Positions 16,037-22,128 of a DNA stretch of 22,128 nucleotides are shown piece by piece. Origin of the DNA: DATLAN01 sp035527455 (lineage in GTDB: Bacteria; Planctomycetota; Planctomycetia; Pirellulales; Thermoguttaceae). Both the position numbers and the translations under genes were made by a program. The stretch lies in the NCBI GenBank assembly GCA_035527455.1, contig DATLAN010000186.1:1-22128 (forward strand), read 5' to 3'. The first letter of the stretch is position 1. Each line of letters begins with the position of its first letter. Below the pieces are notes generated by a model that saw only the letters and a list, made by a program, of their open reading frames with translations, ran no database searches and had not been told where the DNA came from.

Positions 16037-16375
16037 TCTCGGCGCCGGACGAGCGGTCGCTTCCGCCCGCGGCTTCTTCTATTCGGTTCTTCGGGCAATT
16101 TCGTGGCTGCCGGGTGAAACAGCGGATTCGACAGTCGGAAGAGTACGGGTTCCTCTTCTCTGATTCCACGTCTTCGAGCGACGTGAACAGAGAAGAGGAA
16201 CCCGTACTCTTGCGTGCCGTCGGCTTCGAGGGACCGGGAATCGCGCCACGGAAATCCCTGAGGAACCCTATTCTCAGCCGTCGGAATCGCCGCCTTGCGT
16301 GCGCGACTCGCGGCAAATAGAATGGCGCATAATCTCAGTCGCCACAACACTTGATATCATCCAGCCGAGTCAGCC
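16037..16375. other. Intergenic region with a long hairpin
   Basis: The region is 339 bases, dominated by a 24-bp perfect inverted repeat (16139-16211). Fragments similar to its arm and flank recur at 16260-16302 (GAGGAACCC, GCCGTCGG, CTTGCGTGC). No gene is supported here. No clear promoter for the isomerase-like gene at 16376 was found. Confidence 0.6.
16139..16211. repeat. Long perfect hairpin, REP/MITE-like
   Basis: The arms 16139-16162 (beginning AAGAGTACGGGTTCC) and 16188-16211 are perfectly complementary over 24 bp. Inside, CACGTC (16167-16172) pairs with GACGTG (16180-16185) around a seven-base loop. There is no T-run at either end, so it is not a standard terminator. Confidence 0.85.
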
Positions 16376-17332
16376 ATGAGCATCGATCGTCGCAGATTCC
16401 TGATCGGTACGACCGCCGCCGCCGCCGCCCTAAGCCCTCTGGCCGCCGCGTCCGCCCAAGCCGCCGTGAAATCCGATGGCAATGGCTCGGGCGCACGCCG
16501 CGGCAATCCGATCGCCGTCTCCACGTACTCCTTCTGGCGCTACCGCTCCGACTCGAAGCTGAAGATCGAGGACTGCATCCGCATGGCCGCCGAAATGGGT
16601 TTCGACGCCGTGGAGATCCTCGAAGTGCAGATGCACCGCACGGACAACGCCTACCTGCAGTCGCTGAAGCGCCAGGCCTTCACCGCCGGGCTCGACCTCT
16701 GCGGGATGTCCACCCATCAGGACTTCGTCTCGCCCGACGCCGAAGACCGCAAGCAAAACGTCGCGAAGACCGTCGCCAGCATCGAGCTGGCCTATGAACT
16801 CGGCATTCCGACCATTCGCGTCAACACGGGCCGCTGGGGAACGAGCAAGGACTTCGACGAACTGATGAAGAATCGCGGCATCGAGCCGCCGTTGCCCGGC
16901 TATACGGACGAGGACGCGTTCCCCTGGGTGATCGACGCGCTGGAGCAATGTTTGCCGGCGGCCGAGAAGTGCGGCGTGCTCTTGGGGCTGGAGAACCACT
17001 GGGGCCTGGGCCTGACGCCGGAGGGAGTGCTGCGCATCGTCGGCGCGATCGATTCGCCCTGGCTTCAGGTGACCATGGACACCGGCAACTTCCTCGAAGA
17101 CCCCTACGAGCGCCTCGCGAGGATCGCGCCCAAGACGGTCTTCGTGCAAGCCAAAACCTACTACGGCGGCGGCATCTGGTACTCGGTGGACCTGGACTAC
17201 CAGCGGATCGCCGCCATCCTGCGCGAGCACTCGTATCCGGGCTACGTCTCGCTGGAGTTCGAAGGGCGCGAAGACCCCCGCACCGCGGTCCCCAAGAGCC
17301 TGGCCGTGTTGCGAAAGGCATTTTCCTCGTGA
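16376..17332 (+). CDS. Tat-exported sugar phosphate isomerase/epimerase-like TIM-barrel protein (318 aa)
   Basis: This belongs to the xylose-isomerase-like TIM-barrel family (AP endonuclease 2 superfamily), which planctomycetes carry in many exported copies. The N-terminus MSIDRRRFLIG plus an alanine-rich stretch ending ASAQAA is a twin-arginine signal, implying export in a folded, metal-loaded state. The barrel begins at IAVSTYSFWRY. Likely divalent-metal ligands are Glu80 or Glu83 (VEILE), Glu206 (GLENHWG), Asp235 (MDTGNF) and Glu294 (LEFEGRED), placed as in family members. The usual histidine after the fifth strand is not obvious; VQAKTYY stands there. There is no Shine-Dalgarno. The gene is preceded by a long hairpin and followed by a small one. 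The substrate is unknown. Confidence 0.82.
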   Translation: MSIDRRRFLIGTTAAAAALSPLAAASAQAAVKSDGNGSGARRGNPIAVSTYSFWRYRSDSKLKIEDCIRMAAEMGFDAVEILEVQMHRTDNAYLQSLKRQAFTAGLDLCGMSTHQDFVSPDAEDRKQNVAKTVASIELAYELGIPTIRVNTGRWGTSKDFDELMKNRGIEPPLPGYTDEDAFPWVIDALEQCLPAAEKCGVLLGLENHWGLGLTPEGVLRIVGAIDSPWLQVTMDTGNFLEDPYERLARIAPKTVFVQAKTYYGGGIWYSVDLDYQRIAAILREHSYPGYVSLEFEGREDPRTAVPKSLAVLRKAFSS

Positions 17333-17361
17333 CCGGCCGCATCGTTAGATCAATCCTGTAG

Positions 17362-17381
17362 CTGAATTCGCAAGAATTCAG
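17362..17381. repeat. Short palindrome with GCAA loop
   Basis: CTGAATTC-GCAA-GAATTCAG is an 8-bp perfect stem with a GNRA-type tetraloop, located 30 bases after the isomerase-like gene. No T-run follows. AGAATTC continues directly after it, so part of the arm is repeated. Confidence 0.7.
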
Positions 17382-17429
17382 AGAATTCCCAGAATCTCCC
17401 ACAAAACCACTGTTGTGAAGCCCATGCCC

Positions 17430-18893
17430 ATGAAACGAACCGTCTACCGAACCGCGATTGCCCTTCTGACCGTGATCTGTTCGGCGTCGCAATCCGGCGC
17501 CGCTTCCGAGGCGAAATCGCCTCGCAAGGACTACGCCGTGCTCGTTTCCAAGGCTACGGCCGGCGAGGCGAAGTGGAAGGAAGTCGTCGATGCCTTGGCG
17601 GCCAAACATCATGCCGAAGTGATCGTCTACGAATCGTCCGTCGCCGAATCCCTCGACAAGCTGCGGAGTCTCTTCCCGAGGTACGTCTGTGCGGTCGCCA
17701 CGCCGGCGGAAAGCACGCGGCAACTGATCGCCGACGTGCACGGCCTGACGCGCCGGCTCGACGAAGATCCCTACGGCGACGCCCTCTGGGGCATCCTCAC
17801 CGGCTACGACGCGGAGGGCGCGCTGCGCATCGCCCGCCATAGCGAACCCCTGGAGATCCGCCGCGTCGTCTCCGGCACCGAGATCGAGTTGGCGTGTTGC
17901 GAAGAAGGGACCTGGTACTGCGAACTGGTGCAGGGCCGCATGGTCCGCAGGCAACCCGGTCAGCCGCCTCAACCGGAGAAAGCCCCGCCCGATACGACCG
18001 AGGCCCTGGTCGACGGGCTCAACGTGTACAAGGCCCAGATGTTCATCACCTCCGGGCATGCGACCGAGCGGGATTGGCAGATCGGCTTTCGTTATCGCAA
18101 CGGACAGTTCCGCAGCCAGGCGGGGCAGTTGTTCGGCGTCGATACCCGCGGCGGACGCTTCCCCGTCGACTCGCCCAATCCGAAAGTGTATCTGCCGGTG
18201 GGCAACTGCCTGATGGGTCACATCGACGGGCCCGACGCGATGGCCTTGGCGTTTCTCCACAGCGCCGGCGTCAAGCAGATGATCGGCTACACGTTTCCGA
18301 CCTGGTACGGCTATGCCGGTTGGGGTTGCCTGGACTACTTCCTCGAGCAACCCGGCCGCTTCACCTTCGCCGAGTCCGTTTTCGCCAACCACCAAGCCCT
18401 GCTGCACCGCTTGGAGACGTACTTTCCGGAAATCGCTCGCATGGAGATGAAGCCGGGCGAGGTTCCACGCAACTCGATCGACGTGTCGGCTCAGGCCAGC
18501 CAGGCCGGTCTGTCTTCGAACGACGGCCGGGGACTCCTGTTCGACCGCGACGTGCTGGCCTTCTACGGCGACCCGGCCTGGACCGCCCGCATGGCCCCCG
18601 GTCCGCTGGCTTGGCAGCAGTCGCTCGAAGAGCAGGACGGCGTTTACACCTTCGAGGTCAAGCCGAATCGCGGGCAGCGGACCTTCGAGCCGATCAACAC
18701 GAACGGTTCCCAGCGCGGCGGGCGGCCGATCTTGCACCTGCTGCCGCACCGGGTCGAGAAAGTCCGCATCCTCGAAGGCGCAGACCTCCAGCCGCTCGTG
18801 ACCGACGACTTCGTGCTCGTGCCCAACCCGGGCAAGTGCGAGCCGAACCGACGTTACCGGGTCGTGTTCCGCGCCGAGCGAATCGGCAAGTAG
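17430..18893 (+). CDS. Exported gingipain-like (C25/clan CD) cysteine peptidase homologue (487 aa)
   Basis: I recognise a caspase/gingipain-like fold from local motifs only. ITSGHATERDW with His210 and LPVGNCLMGHIDG with Cys260 look like the His/Cys dyad of clan CD peptidases. The following AMALAFLHSAGVKQMIGYTFPTWYGYAGWG resembles the strand-helix region after the catalytic Cys in C25 enzymes. DEDPYGDALWGILTGYD (about residues 111-127) resembles the upstream C25 segment. The start at 17430 gives a good signal peptide (MKRTVYRTAIALLTVICSASQSGAA); in-frame ATG at 17424 and GTG at 17415 are alternatives, and none has a Shine-Dalgarno. The C-terminal 150 residues (from about 340) look like a beta-rich domain. 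No propeptide or type IX sorting domain is seen. Substrate and cleavage specificity are unknown. Confidence 0.65.
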   Translation: MKRTVYRTAIALLTVICSASQSGAASEAKSPRKDYAVLVSKATAGEAKWKEVVDALAAKHHAEVIVYESSVAESLDKLRSLFPRYVCAVATPAESTRQLIADVHGLTRRLDEDPYGDALWGILTGYDAEGALRIARHSEPLEIRRVVSGTEIELACCEEGTWYCELVQGRMVRRQPGQPPQPEKAPPDTTEALVDGLNVYKAQMFITSGHATERDWQIGFRYRNGQFRSQAGQLFGVDTRGGRFPVDSPNPKVYLPVGNCLMGHIDGPDAMALAFLHSAGVKQMIGYTFPTWYGYAGWGCLDYFLEQPGRFTFAESVFANHQALLHRLETYFPEIARMEMKPGEVPRNSIDVSAQASQAGLSSNDGRGLLFDRDVLAFYGDPAWTARMAPGPLAWQQSLEEQDGVYTFEVKPNRGQRTFEPINTNGSQRGGRPILHLLPHRVEKVRILEGADLQPLVTDDFVLVPNPGKCEPNRRYRVVFRAERIGK

Positions 18894-18919
18894 CCTGTGA
18901 TTTGGCTGGGGGAAATCCG

Positions 18920-19030
18920 GTAGGTCAGGGCTTGCCCTGACGAAATCGAGCGATAAGCAAAAGGATTTGTCAGGGCGTCAGGGCGTCAAAGCGTCAGGGC
19001 GTCAAAGCGTCAGGGCAAGCCCTGACCTAC
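18920..19030. repeat. 22-bp inverted repeat enclosing six 8-bp tandem units
   Basis: The arms 18920-18941 and 19009-19030 are perfectly complementary. Each arm contains its own palindrome GTCAGGGC-TT-GCCCTGAC (AA on the other side). Between them, 18969-19016 consist of six contiguous 8-bp units (GTCAGGGC four times, GTCAAAGC twice). The unit equals one half of the arm palindrome. Confidence 0.85.
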
Positions 19031-19115
19031 ACGACGAAGTTTTTTTCCAAAATGTCGTTTACCGAGTCGGCGGCGCGTCGGATCGGCGAAAACGCCAAAA
19101 CACTGAAAAAATCAG

Positions 19116-19210
19116 TATAATCCGCCCGTCAGCGGCCCGGCCGTGCCAGCAATGCCGGCAGGCCCCTCTCGACGCAACCTTAGACACCGTAGCGTCTTAG
19201 AACAACTTTT
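19116..19210 (+). other. Perfect -10 box followed by two hairpins (possible short transcript)
   Basis: TATAAT at 19116-19121 has no convincing -35. Downstream, GGCC-G-TGCC pairs with GGCA-GGCC (about 19136-19163). CTTAGAC pairs with GTCTTAG with one mismatch (about 19178-19200), and CTTTT follows a few bases later. It could be a short RNA, an upstream nrdJ promoter, or nothing. Confidence 0.2.
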
Positions 19211-19258
19211 CAGATTCTGATTGACGACGATCGAGTTCTCGCTAAACTTGGACCGTTA

Positions 19259-19305
19259 TGCCTGTATGTTGTGGTCTCTCGGGCACGGGGTACAATATAT
19301 AGGTG
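19259..19305 (+). promoter_or_regulatory. Candidate pair of NrdR boxes overlapping the nrdJ promoter
   Basis: Compared with the NrdR consensus acaCwAtATaTwGtgt, box 1 (19259-19274, TGCCTGTATGTTGTGG) matches about 10 of 16 bases. Box 2 (19290-19305, GTACAATATATAGGTG) matches about 11, including the core CAATATATAG. They are 31 bp apart start to start, with a 15-bp gap, which is the known arrangement for NrdR. The promoter-like TTGTGG (19269-19274) and TACAAT (19291-19296), 16 bp apart, lie inside the boxes. TTGACG (19221-19226) with TAAACT (19243-19248) is an alternative promoter just upstream. Confidence 0.45.
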
Positions 19306-19318
19306 TGGTGCATGGATT

Positions 19319-19403
19319 TCAGCATCCCCTCTCGGGGGTGGAGCCGGCGGCTGGCTTGGCCGTTCTTACAGTTTTTCTGGGGCTAAGACGGCCGGGGTGC
19401 TGA
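19319..19403 (+). promoter_or_regulatory. Branched RNA structure in the nrdJ leader (candidate)
   Basis: A closing helix of 10 bp pairs TCAGCATCCC (19319-19328) with GGGGTGCTGA (19394-19403), with one G-U pair. Inside are AGCC/GGCT (19342-19352) and a 10-bp stem GGCCGT-T-CTTA with TAAGACGGCC (19358-19368 with 19384-19393), which has one bulged T and a 15-base loop. The structure lies between the candidate promoter and the nrdJ start. The cobalamin riboswitch B12-box was looked for and not found. Confidence 0.4.
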
Positions 19404-19411
19404 TAGAAGGT

Positions 19412-19433
19412 GTGTACTAATGTATACTTTTTT
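19412..19433 (+). terminator. T-tailed hairpin in the nrdJ leader (possible attenuator)
   Basis: GTGTAC (19412-19417) pairs with GTATAC (19422-19427) around TAAT, with one G-U pair, and six T residues follow at once (19428-19433). The stem is short and AU-rich, so termination would be weak. Its position 42 bases ahead of the nrdJ ATG suggests attenuation. Confidence 0.35.
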
Positions 19434-19474
19434 GCACGGATGCCCGAGGTTTTCAGCCACGAAGGAACCCGGCC

Positions 19475-22128
19475 ATGGAAAAACTGGAGAAAGATAGCCA
19501 AGAGGCTTCGGCCACGACGGCCGACACGAACGACGAAAAGCGGGCTGCGCAACCCAGCCGAGGCCTGAGAATCGAGAAGACCTTTTGCCCGGCCGACGTG
19601 GCCGATCCCTTCGACACGGTCGAGTGGGACCTGCGAACCGCCGCGATCAAGGGCGAGGGCGGGGAAGTCGTCTTCGAACAGGCCGACTGCGAAATCCCCA
19701 CATCCTGGAGCCAGTTGGCCACGAACGTGGTCGCCAACAAATACTTCTACGGGGAGAACGGCACCCCGCAGCGGGAATCGAGTGTCCGGCGGTTGATCCA
19801 CCGCGTCTGCCGGACGATCGCCGACTGGGGCAGCCAAGATGGGTACTTTGCGGCCGCTGAGGACGGCGAACGGTTCTATCGCGAACTTTCCTGGCTCTGC
19901 CTGCACCAGCACGCCTCGTTCAACTCGCCCGTCTGGTTCAACGTCGGGCTCTACCACCAGTACGGCGTGAAGGGCGCGATGTGCAATTGGCATTGGGATC
20001 CCGAGTCCCAGCAGGCCGCCCAGCCGGAGAACCCGTACGAATATCCCCAAGCCTCCGCCTGTTTTATCCAAAGTGTCCAGGATGACATGGAGGACATCAT
20101 GGCGTTGGCCCGCAGCGAGGCCATGCTCTTCAAGTTCGGCTCCGGCACGGGGACCGATCTCTCCACGCTCCGCTCCAACCGCGAGAAGCTTTCCGGCGGG
20201 GGGAAGCCTTCCGGGCCGTTGTCGTTCATGCGGGTGTACGACCAGATCGCCGCGGTGGTCAAGAGCGGCGGCAAGACGCGCCGGGCCGCCAAGATGCAGT
20301 CGATCAAGGACTGGCACCCCGACGTGCTGGAATTCATCGAGTGCAAGAATCGCGAGGAGAAGAAGGTCCGCCTGTTGATCGACGAGGGGTACGATCCCCA
20401 GGAGGCCTACGACACGGTCCCCTTCCAGAACGCCAATCTCTCGGTCCGCCTGAGCGACGAGTTCATGAAGGCGGTCGAACAGGACCGGCCCTGGACCACG
20501 CATTGGGTGACCGACAAGACCCAGGAAGGACCCACGTACCAAGCCCGGGAGATGTTCCGCAGGATGGCCGAGGCGGCCTGGTGCTGCGGGGACCCGGGCG
20601 TGCAGTACGACAGCACGATCAACCGCTGGCACACGTGTCCCAACTCGGGCCGGATCAATGCCTCGAACCCCTGCTCGGAGTACATGTTCCTGGACGATTC
20701 GGCGTGCAACCTGGCGAGCATCAACCTGATGAAGTTCCGCCGGGAGGACGGCACCTTCGACGTCGAGCGGTTCCAGGCGGCTTGCCGGCTGGTGTTCATC
20801 GCCCAGGAAATCCTCGTCGACCACGCCAGCTATCCGACCAAGAGGATCGCGGAGAACAGCCACCGATACCGCCCGATCGGACTGGGCTATACGAACCTGG
20901 GCGGCCTGATCATGGCGTCCGGATTGCCGTACGATTCGGCGCCCGCCCGGGGGTTGTGCGGGGCGATCACGGCCTTGCTTCACGGTTCGGCCTGTCTGAC
21001 CAGCACCGAGCTGGCCGCGGCCGTGGGGACCTTCGACGAGTTCGACAAGAACCGTCAGCCGATGCTCCGCGTGATGGAGATGCACTGGGAGAAGGCCGAC
21101 CAGATCAAGTCCGCTCCGAAGCACCTCCAGGACGCCGCCCGTAGCCTCTGGGACCGCGTGCTGACCAGCGGCCGGCGTCACGGATTCCGCAACGCCCAGG
21201 CCACCGTGCTGGCGCCGACCGGCACGATCAGCTTCATGATGGACTGCGACACGACGGGCATCGAGCCGGACATCGCGCTGGTGAAGTACAAGCAATTGGC
21301 CGGCGGCGGCATGCTGAAGATCGTCAACCAGACCGTGCCGTTGGCGCTGAAGACCCTCGGCTACGACGTGGCCGAGATCGAATCGATCCTCTCCCACATC
21401 GACAAGGAAGACACGATCGAGGGCGCCGCCGACTTGAAGACCGAGGATCTGCCGGTGTTCGACTGTGCCTTCCAACCGCCGGGCGGCACCCGCTCGATCC
21501 CCTGGAAGGCCCACATCCGCATAATGGCCGCCGCCCAGCCGTTCGTCTCCGGGGCGATCTCCAAGACGGTCAACATGCCCAAGGAGTGTACGGCCGAGGA
21601 CGTGGCCGACGCGTACACCGAGGGCTGGCGTCTGGGGTTGAAGGCCCTGGCCATCTATCGCGACGGCTCGAAGGAGATCCAGCCGCTGTCGACCAGGAAG
21701 AAGGCCGAGGCGGCCGAGAAGCCGGTCACCGCCCCGCGCCGCGAGCGGCTGCCCGACACGCGGCGGTCGATCACGCACAAGTTCAGCGTCTCCGGGCACG
21801 AGGGCTATATCACCGTGGGCCTTTATCCCGACGGCCGGCCGGGAGAGTTGTTCATCACCATGGCCAAGGAGGGGAGCACGATTGGCGGGCTGATGGACTG
21901 CTTCGGCACGGCGGTTTCGATGAGCCTGCAATACGGGGTGCCGCTGGAGGTGTACGTGACCAAGTTCTCCTACACCCGATTCGAGCCGATGGGTCACACC
22001 AAGCACCCCGACATCCGCATTGCCAAGAGCATCGTGGATTACAACTTCCGCTGGCTGGGAGTGACCTTCCTGCCCGGCTTCCGCGAATCCAACAACGGGG
22101 TGCCCGATTCGTTCGGAGACCTCCACAA
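19475..22128 (+). CDS. nrdJ: Vitamin B12-dependent (class II) ribonucleotide reductase, 5' part of gene (3' end outside window)
   Basis: It makes deoxyribonucleotides from ribonucleotides in the cytoplasm, using adenosylcobalamin to form the active-site thiyl radical. I translated the frame from the ATG at 19475 (AAGGA at 19462-19466, eight bases upstream) to the window edge without interruption: 884 codons and still open. Key positions are Cys196 (ASACFIQSV) and Cys411 (DDSACNLASINL) as the redox pair. Cys400 is the radical cysteine within Asn398-Pro-Cys400-Ser-Glu402. Other signatures are FNSPVWFNVGLY, LFKFGSGTGTDLSTLRSNREKLSGGGKPSGP and VLAPTGTISFMMDCDTTGIEPDIALVKYK. A C-terminal Zn/thiol tail is expected beyond the window. 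No nrdA/nrdB is nearby. Regulation by NrdR and by a structured leader is suggested by the upstream sequence. Confidence 0.95.
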   Translation, partial: MEKLEKDSQEASATTADTNDEKRAAQPSRGLRIEKTFCPADVADPFDTVEWDLRTAAIKGEGGEVVFEQADCEIPTSWSQLATNVVANKYFYGENGTPQRESSVRRLIHRVCRTIADWGSQDGYFAAAEDGERFYRELSWLCLHQHASFNSPVWFNVGLYHQYGVKGAMCNWHWDPESQQAAQPENPYEYPQASACFIQSVQDDMEDIMALARSEAMLFKFGSGTGTDLSTLRSNREKLSGGGKPSGPLSFMRVYDQIAAVVKSGGKTRRAAKMQSIKDWHPDVLEFIECKNREEKKVRLLIDEGYDPQEAYDTVPFQNANLSVRLSDEFMKAVEQDRPWTTHWVTDKTQEGPTYQAREMFRRMAEAAWCCGDPGVQYDSTINRWHTCPNSGRINASNPCSEYMFLDDSACNLASINLMKFRREDGTFDVERFQAACRLVFIAQEILVDHASYPTKRIAENSHRYRPIGLGYTNLGGLIMASGLPYDSAPARGLCGAITALLHGSACLTSTELAAAVGTFDEFDKNRQPMLRVMEMHWEKADQIKSAPKHLQDAARSLWDRVLTSGRRHGFRNAQATVLAPTGTISFMMDCDTTGIEPDIALVKYKQLAGGGMLKIVNQTVPLALKTLGYDVAEIESILSHIDKEDTIEGAADLKTEDLPVFDCAFQPPGGTRSIPWKAHIRIMAAAQPFVSGAISKTVNMPKECTAEDVADAYTEGWRLGLKALAIYRDGSKEIQPLSTRKKAEAAEKPVTAPRRERLPDTRRSITHKFSVSGHEGYITVGLYPDGRPGELFITMAKEGSTIGGLMDCFGTAVSMSLQYGVPLEVYVTKFSYTRFEPMGHTKHPDIRIAKSIVDYNFRWLGVTFLPGFRESNNGVPDSFGDLH

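Larger units (their letters stand above)
18894..19474. other. Long regulatory and repeat region upstream of nrdJ
   Basis: These 581 bases separate the C25-like gene from nrdJ. The first part (18920-19030) is an inverted repeat enclosing 8-bp tandem repeats. Positions 19031-19220 are more AT-rich and hold a perfect TATAAT (19116-19121) followed by two hairpins. Positions 19221-19474 hold promoter-like sequences, two NrdR-box-like sites, a branched leader structure, a T-tailed hairpin and the nrdJ ribosome-binding site. A 60-codon open frame at 19221-19403 is not convincing. Confidence 0.6.

Noticed and set aside
18969..19016. CRISPR-like array
   Set aside because: The units are 8 bp and contiguous with no spacers, so this is a simple tandem repeat.
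19030..19474. Cobalamin riboswitch upstream of nrdJ
   Set aside because: It is expected for a B12-dependent enzyme, but I could not find the B12-box (GCCACTG-like) or the usual core. The structure present looks different.
19319..22126. Minus-strand open frame of 935 codons opposite nrdJ
   Set aside because: It is the antisense shadow of a GC-rich gene. The + strand translates without a break into a complete class II ribonucleotide reductase with all key cysteines.

Overview
The window comes from a GC-rich member of the Planctomycetes, most probably the order Pirellulales (inferred from gene content only). Four things point there. A giant secreted protein carries the planctomycete N-terminal LExRxLL-type motif and ends in a dockerin-like module. 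The outer-membrane porin is of the BBP2/OmpL-like type. EF-G is of the spirochaete/planctomycete/mitochondrial kind, with IDSGKTT in the P-loop. Ribonucleotide reductase is a large class II enzyme. Nearly every intergenic gap also holds a palindromic repeat.

Layout. Positions 1-629 (+) are the 3' end of etfA (electron-transfer flavoprotein alpha). It is followed at 703-2451 by a 582-residue acyl-CoA dehydrogenase whose electrons ETF would accept. Positions 2832-7556 (+) encode a 1574-residue secreted modular metalloprotease with an HExxHxxGxxD zinc site, a pre-peptidase C-terminal domain, several beta-sandwich modules, FN3, and a dockerin-like C-terminus. Positions 8158-9501 (+) encode a beta-barrel porin followed by three consecutive terminator-like hairpins. 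Convergent to it, 9707-11755 (-) is a DinG/XPD-type helicase. Behind that, 11985-14069 (-) is EF-G, with a long structured leader. Divergent from EF-G come three exported proteins on +: a DUF4139 protein (14522-16036), a Tat-exported sugar-phosphate isomerase/epimerase-like TIM barrel (16376-17332), and a gingipain-like (C25/clan CD) cysteine-peptidase homologue (17430-18893). Positions 19475 to the end (+) are the 5' 884 codons of nrdJ, the adenosylcobalamin-dependent ribonucleotide reductase; the window cuts it off.

How the genes work together. Only etfA plus the acyl-CoA dehydrogenase form an obvious functional unit (beta-oxidation electron transfer). The rest is a mixture of housekeeping genes (dinG, fusA, nrdJ) and envelope or exported proteins, each apparently in its own transcription unit.

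The most interesting material is non-coding. Upstream of nrdJ, two NrdR-box-like sites 31 bp apart overlap a plausible promoter. They are followed by a branched leader structure and a hairpin with a T6 tail, suggesting layered control of nrdJ. Upstream of fusA there is a leader of about 240 nt with strong hairpins. Six gaps carry six unrelated palindromic repeats, with no transposase in the window. At protein level, the DinG homologue has Ser in place of the first of the four iron-sulphur cysteines, and the C25-like protein retains a His/Cys pair. I found no rRNA, tRNA, CRISPR array, insertion sequence or obvious defence system.
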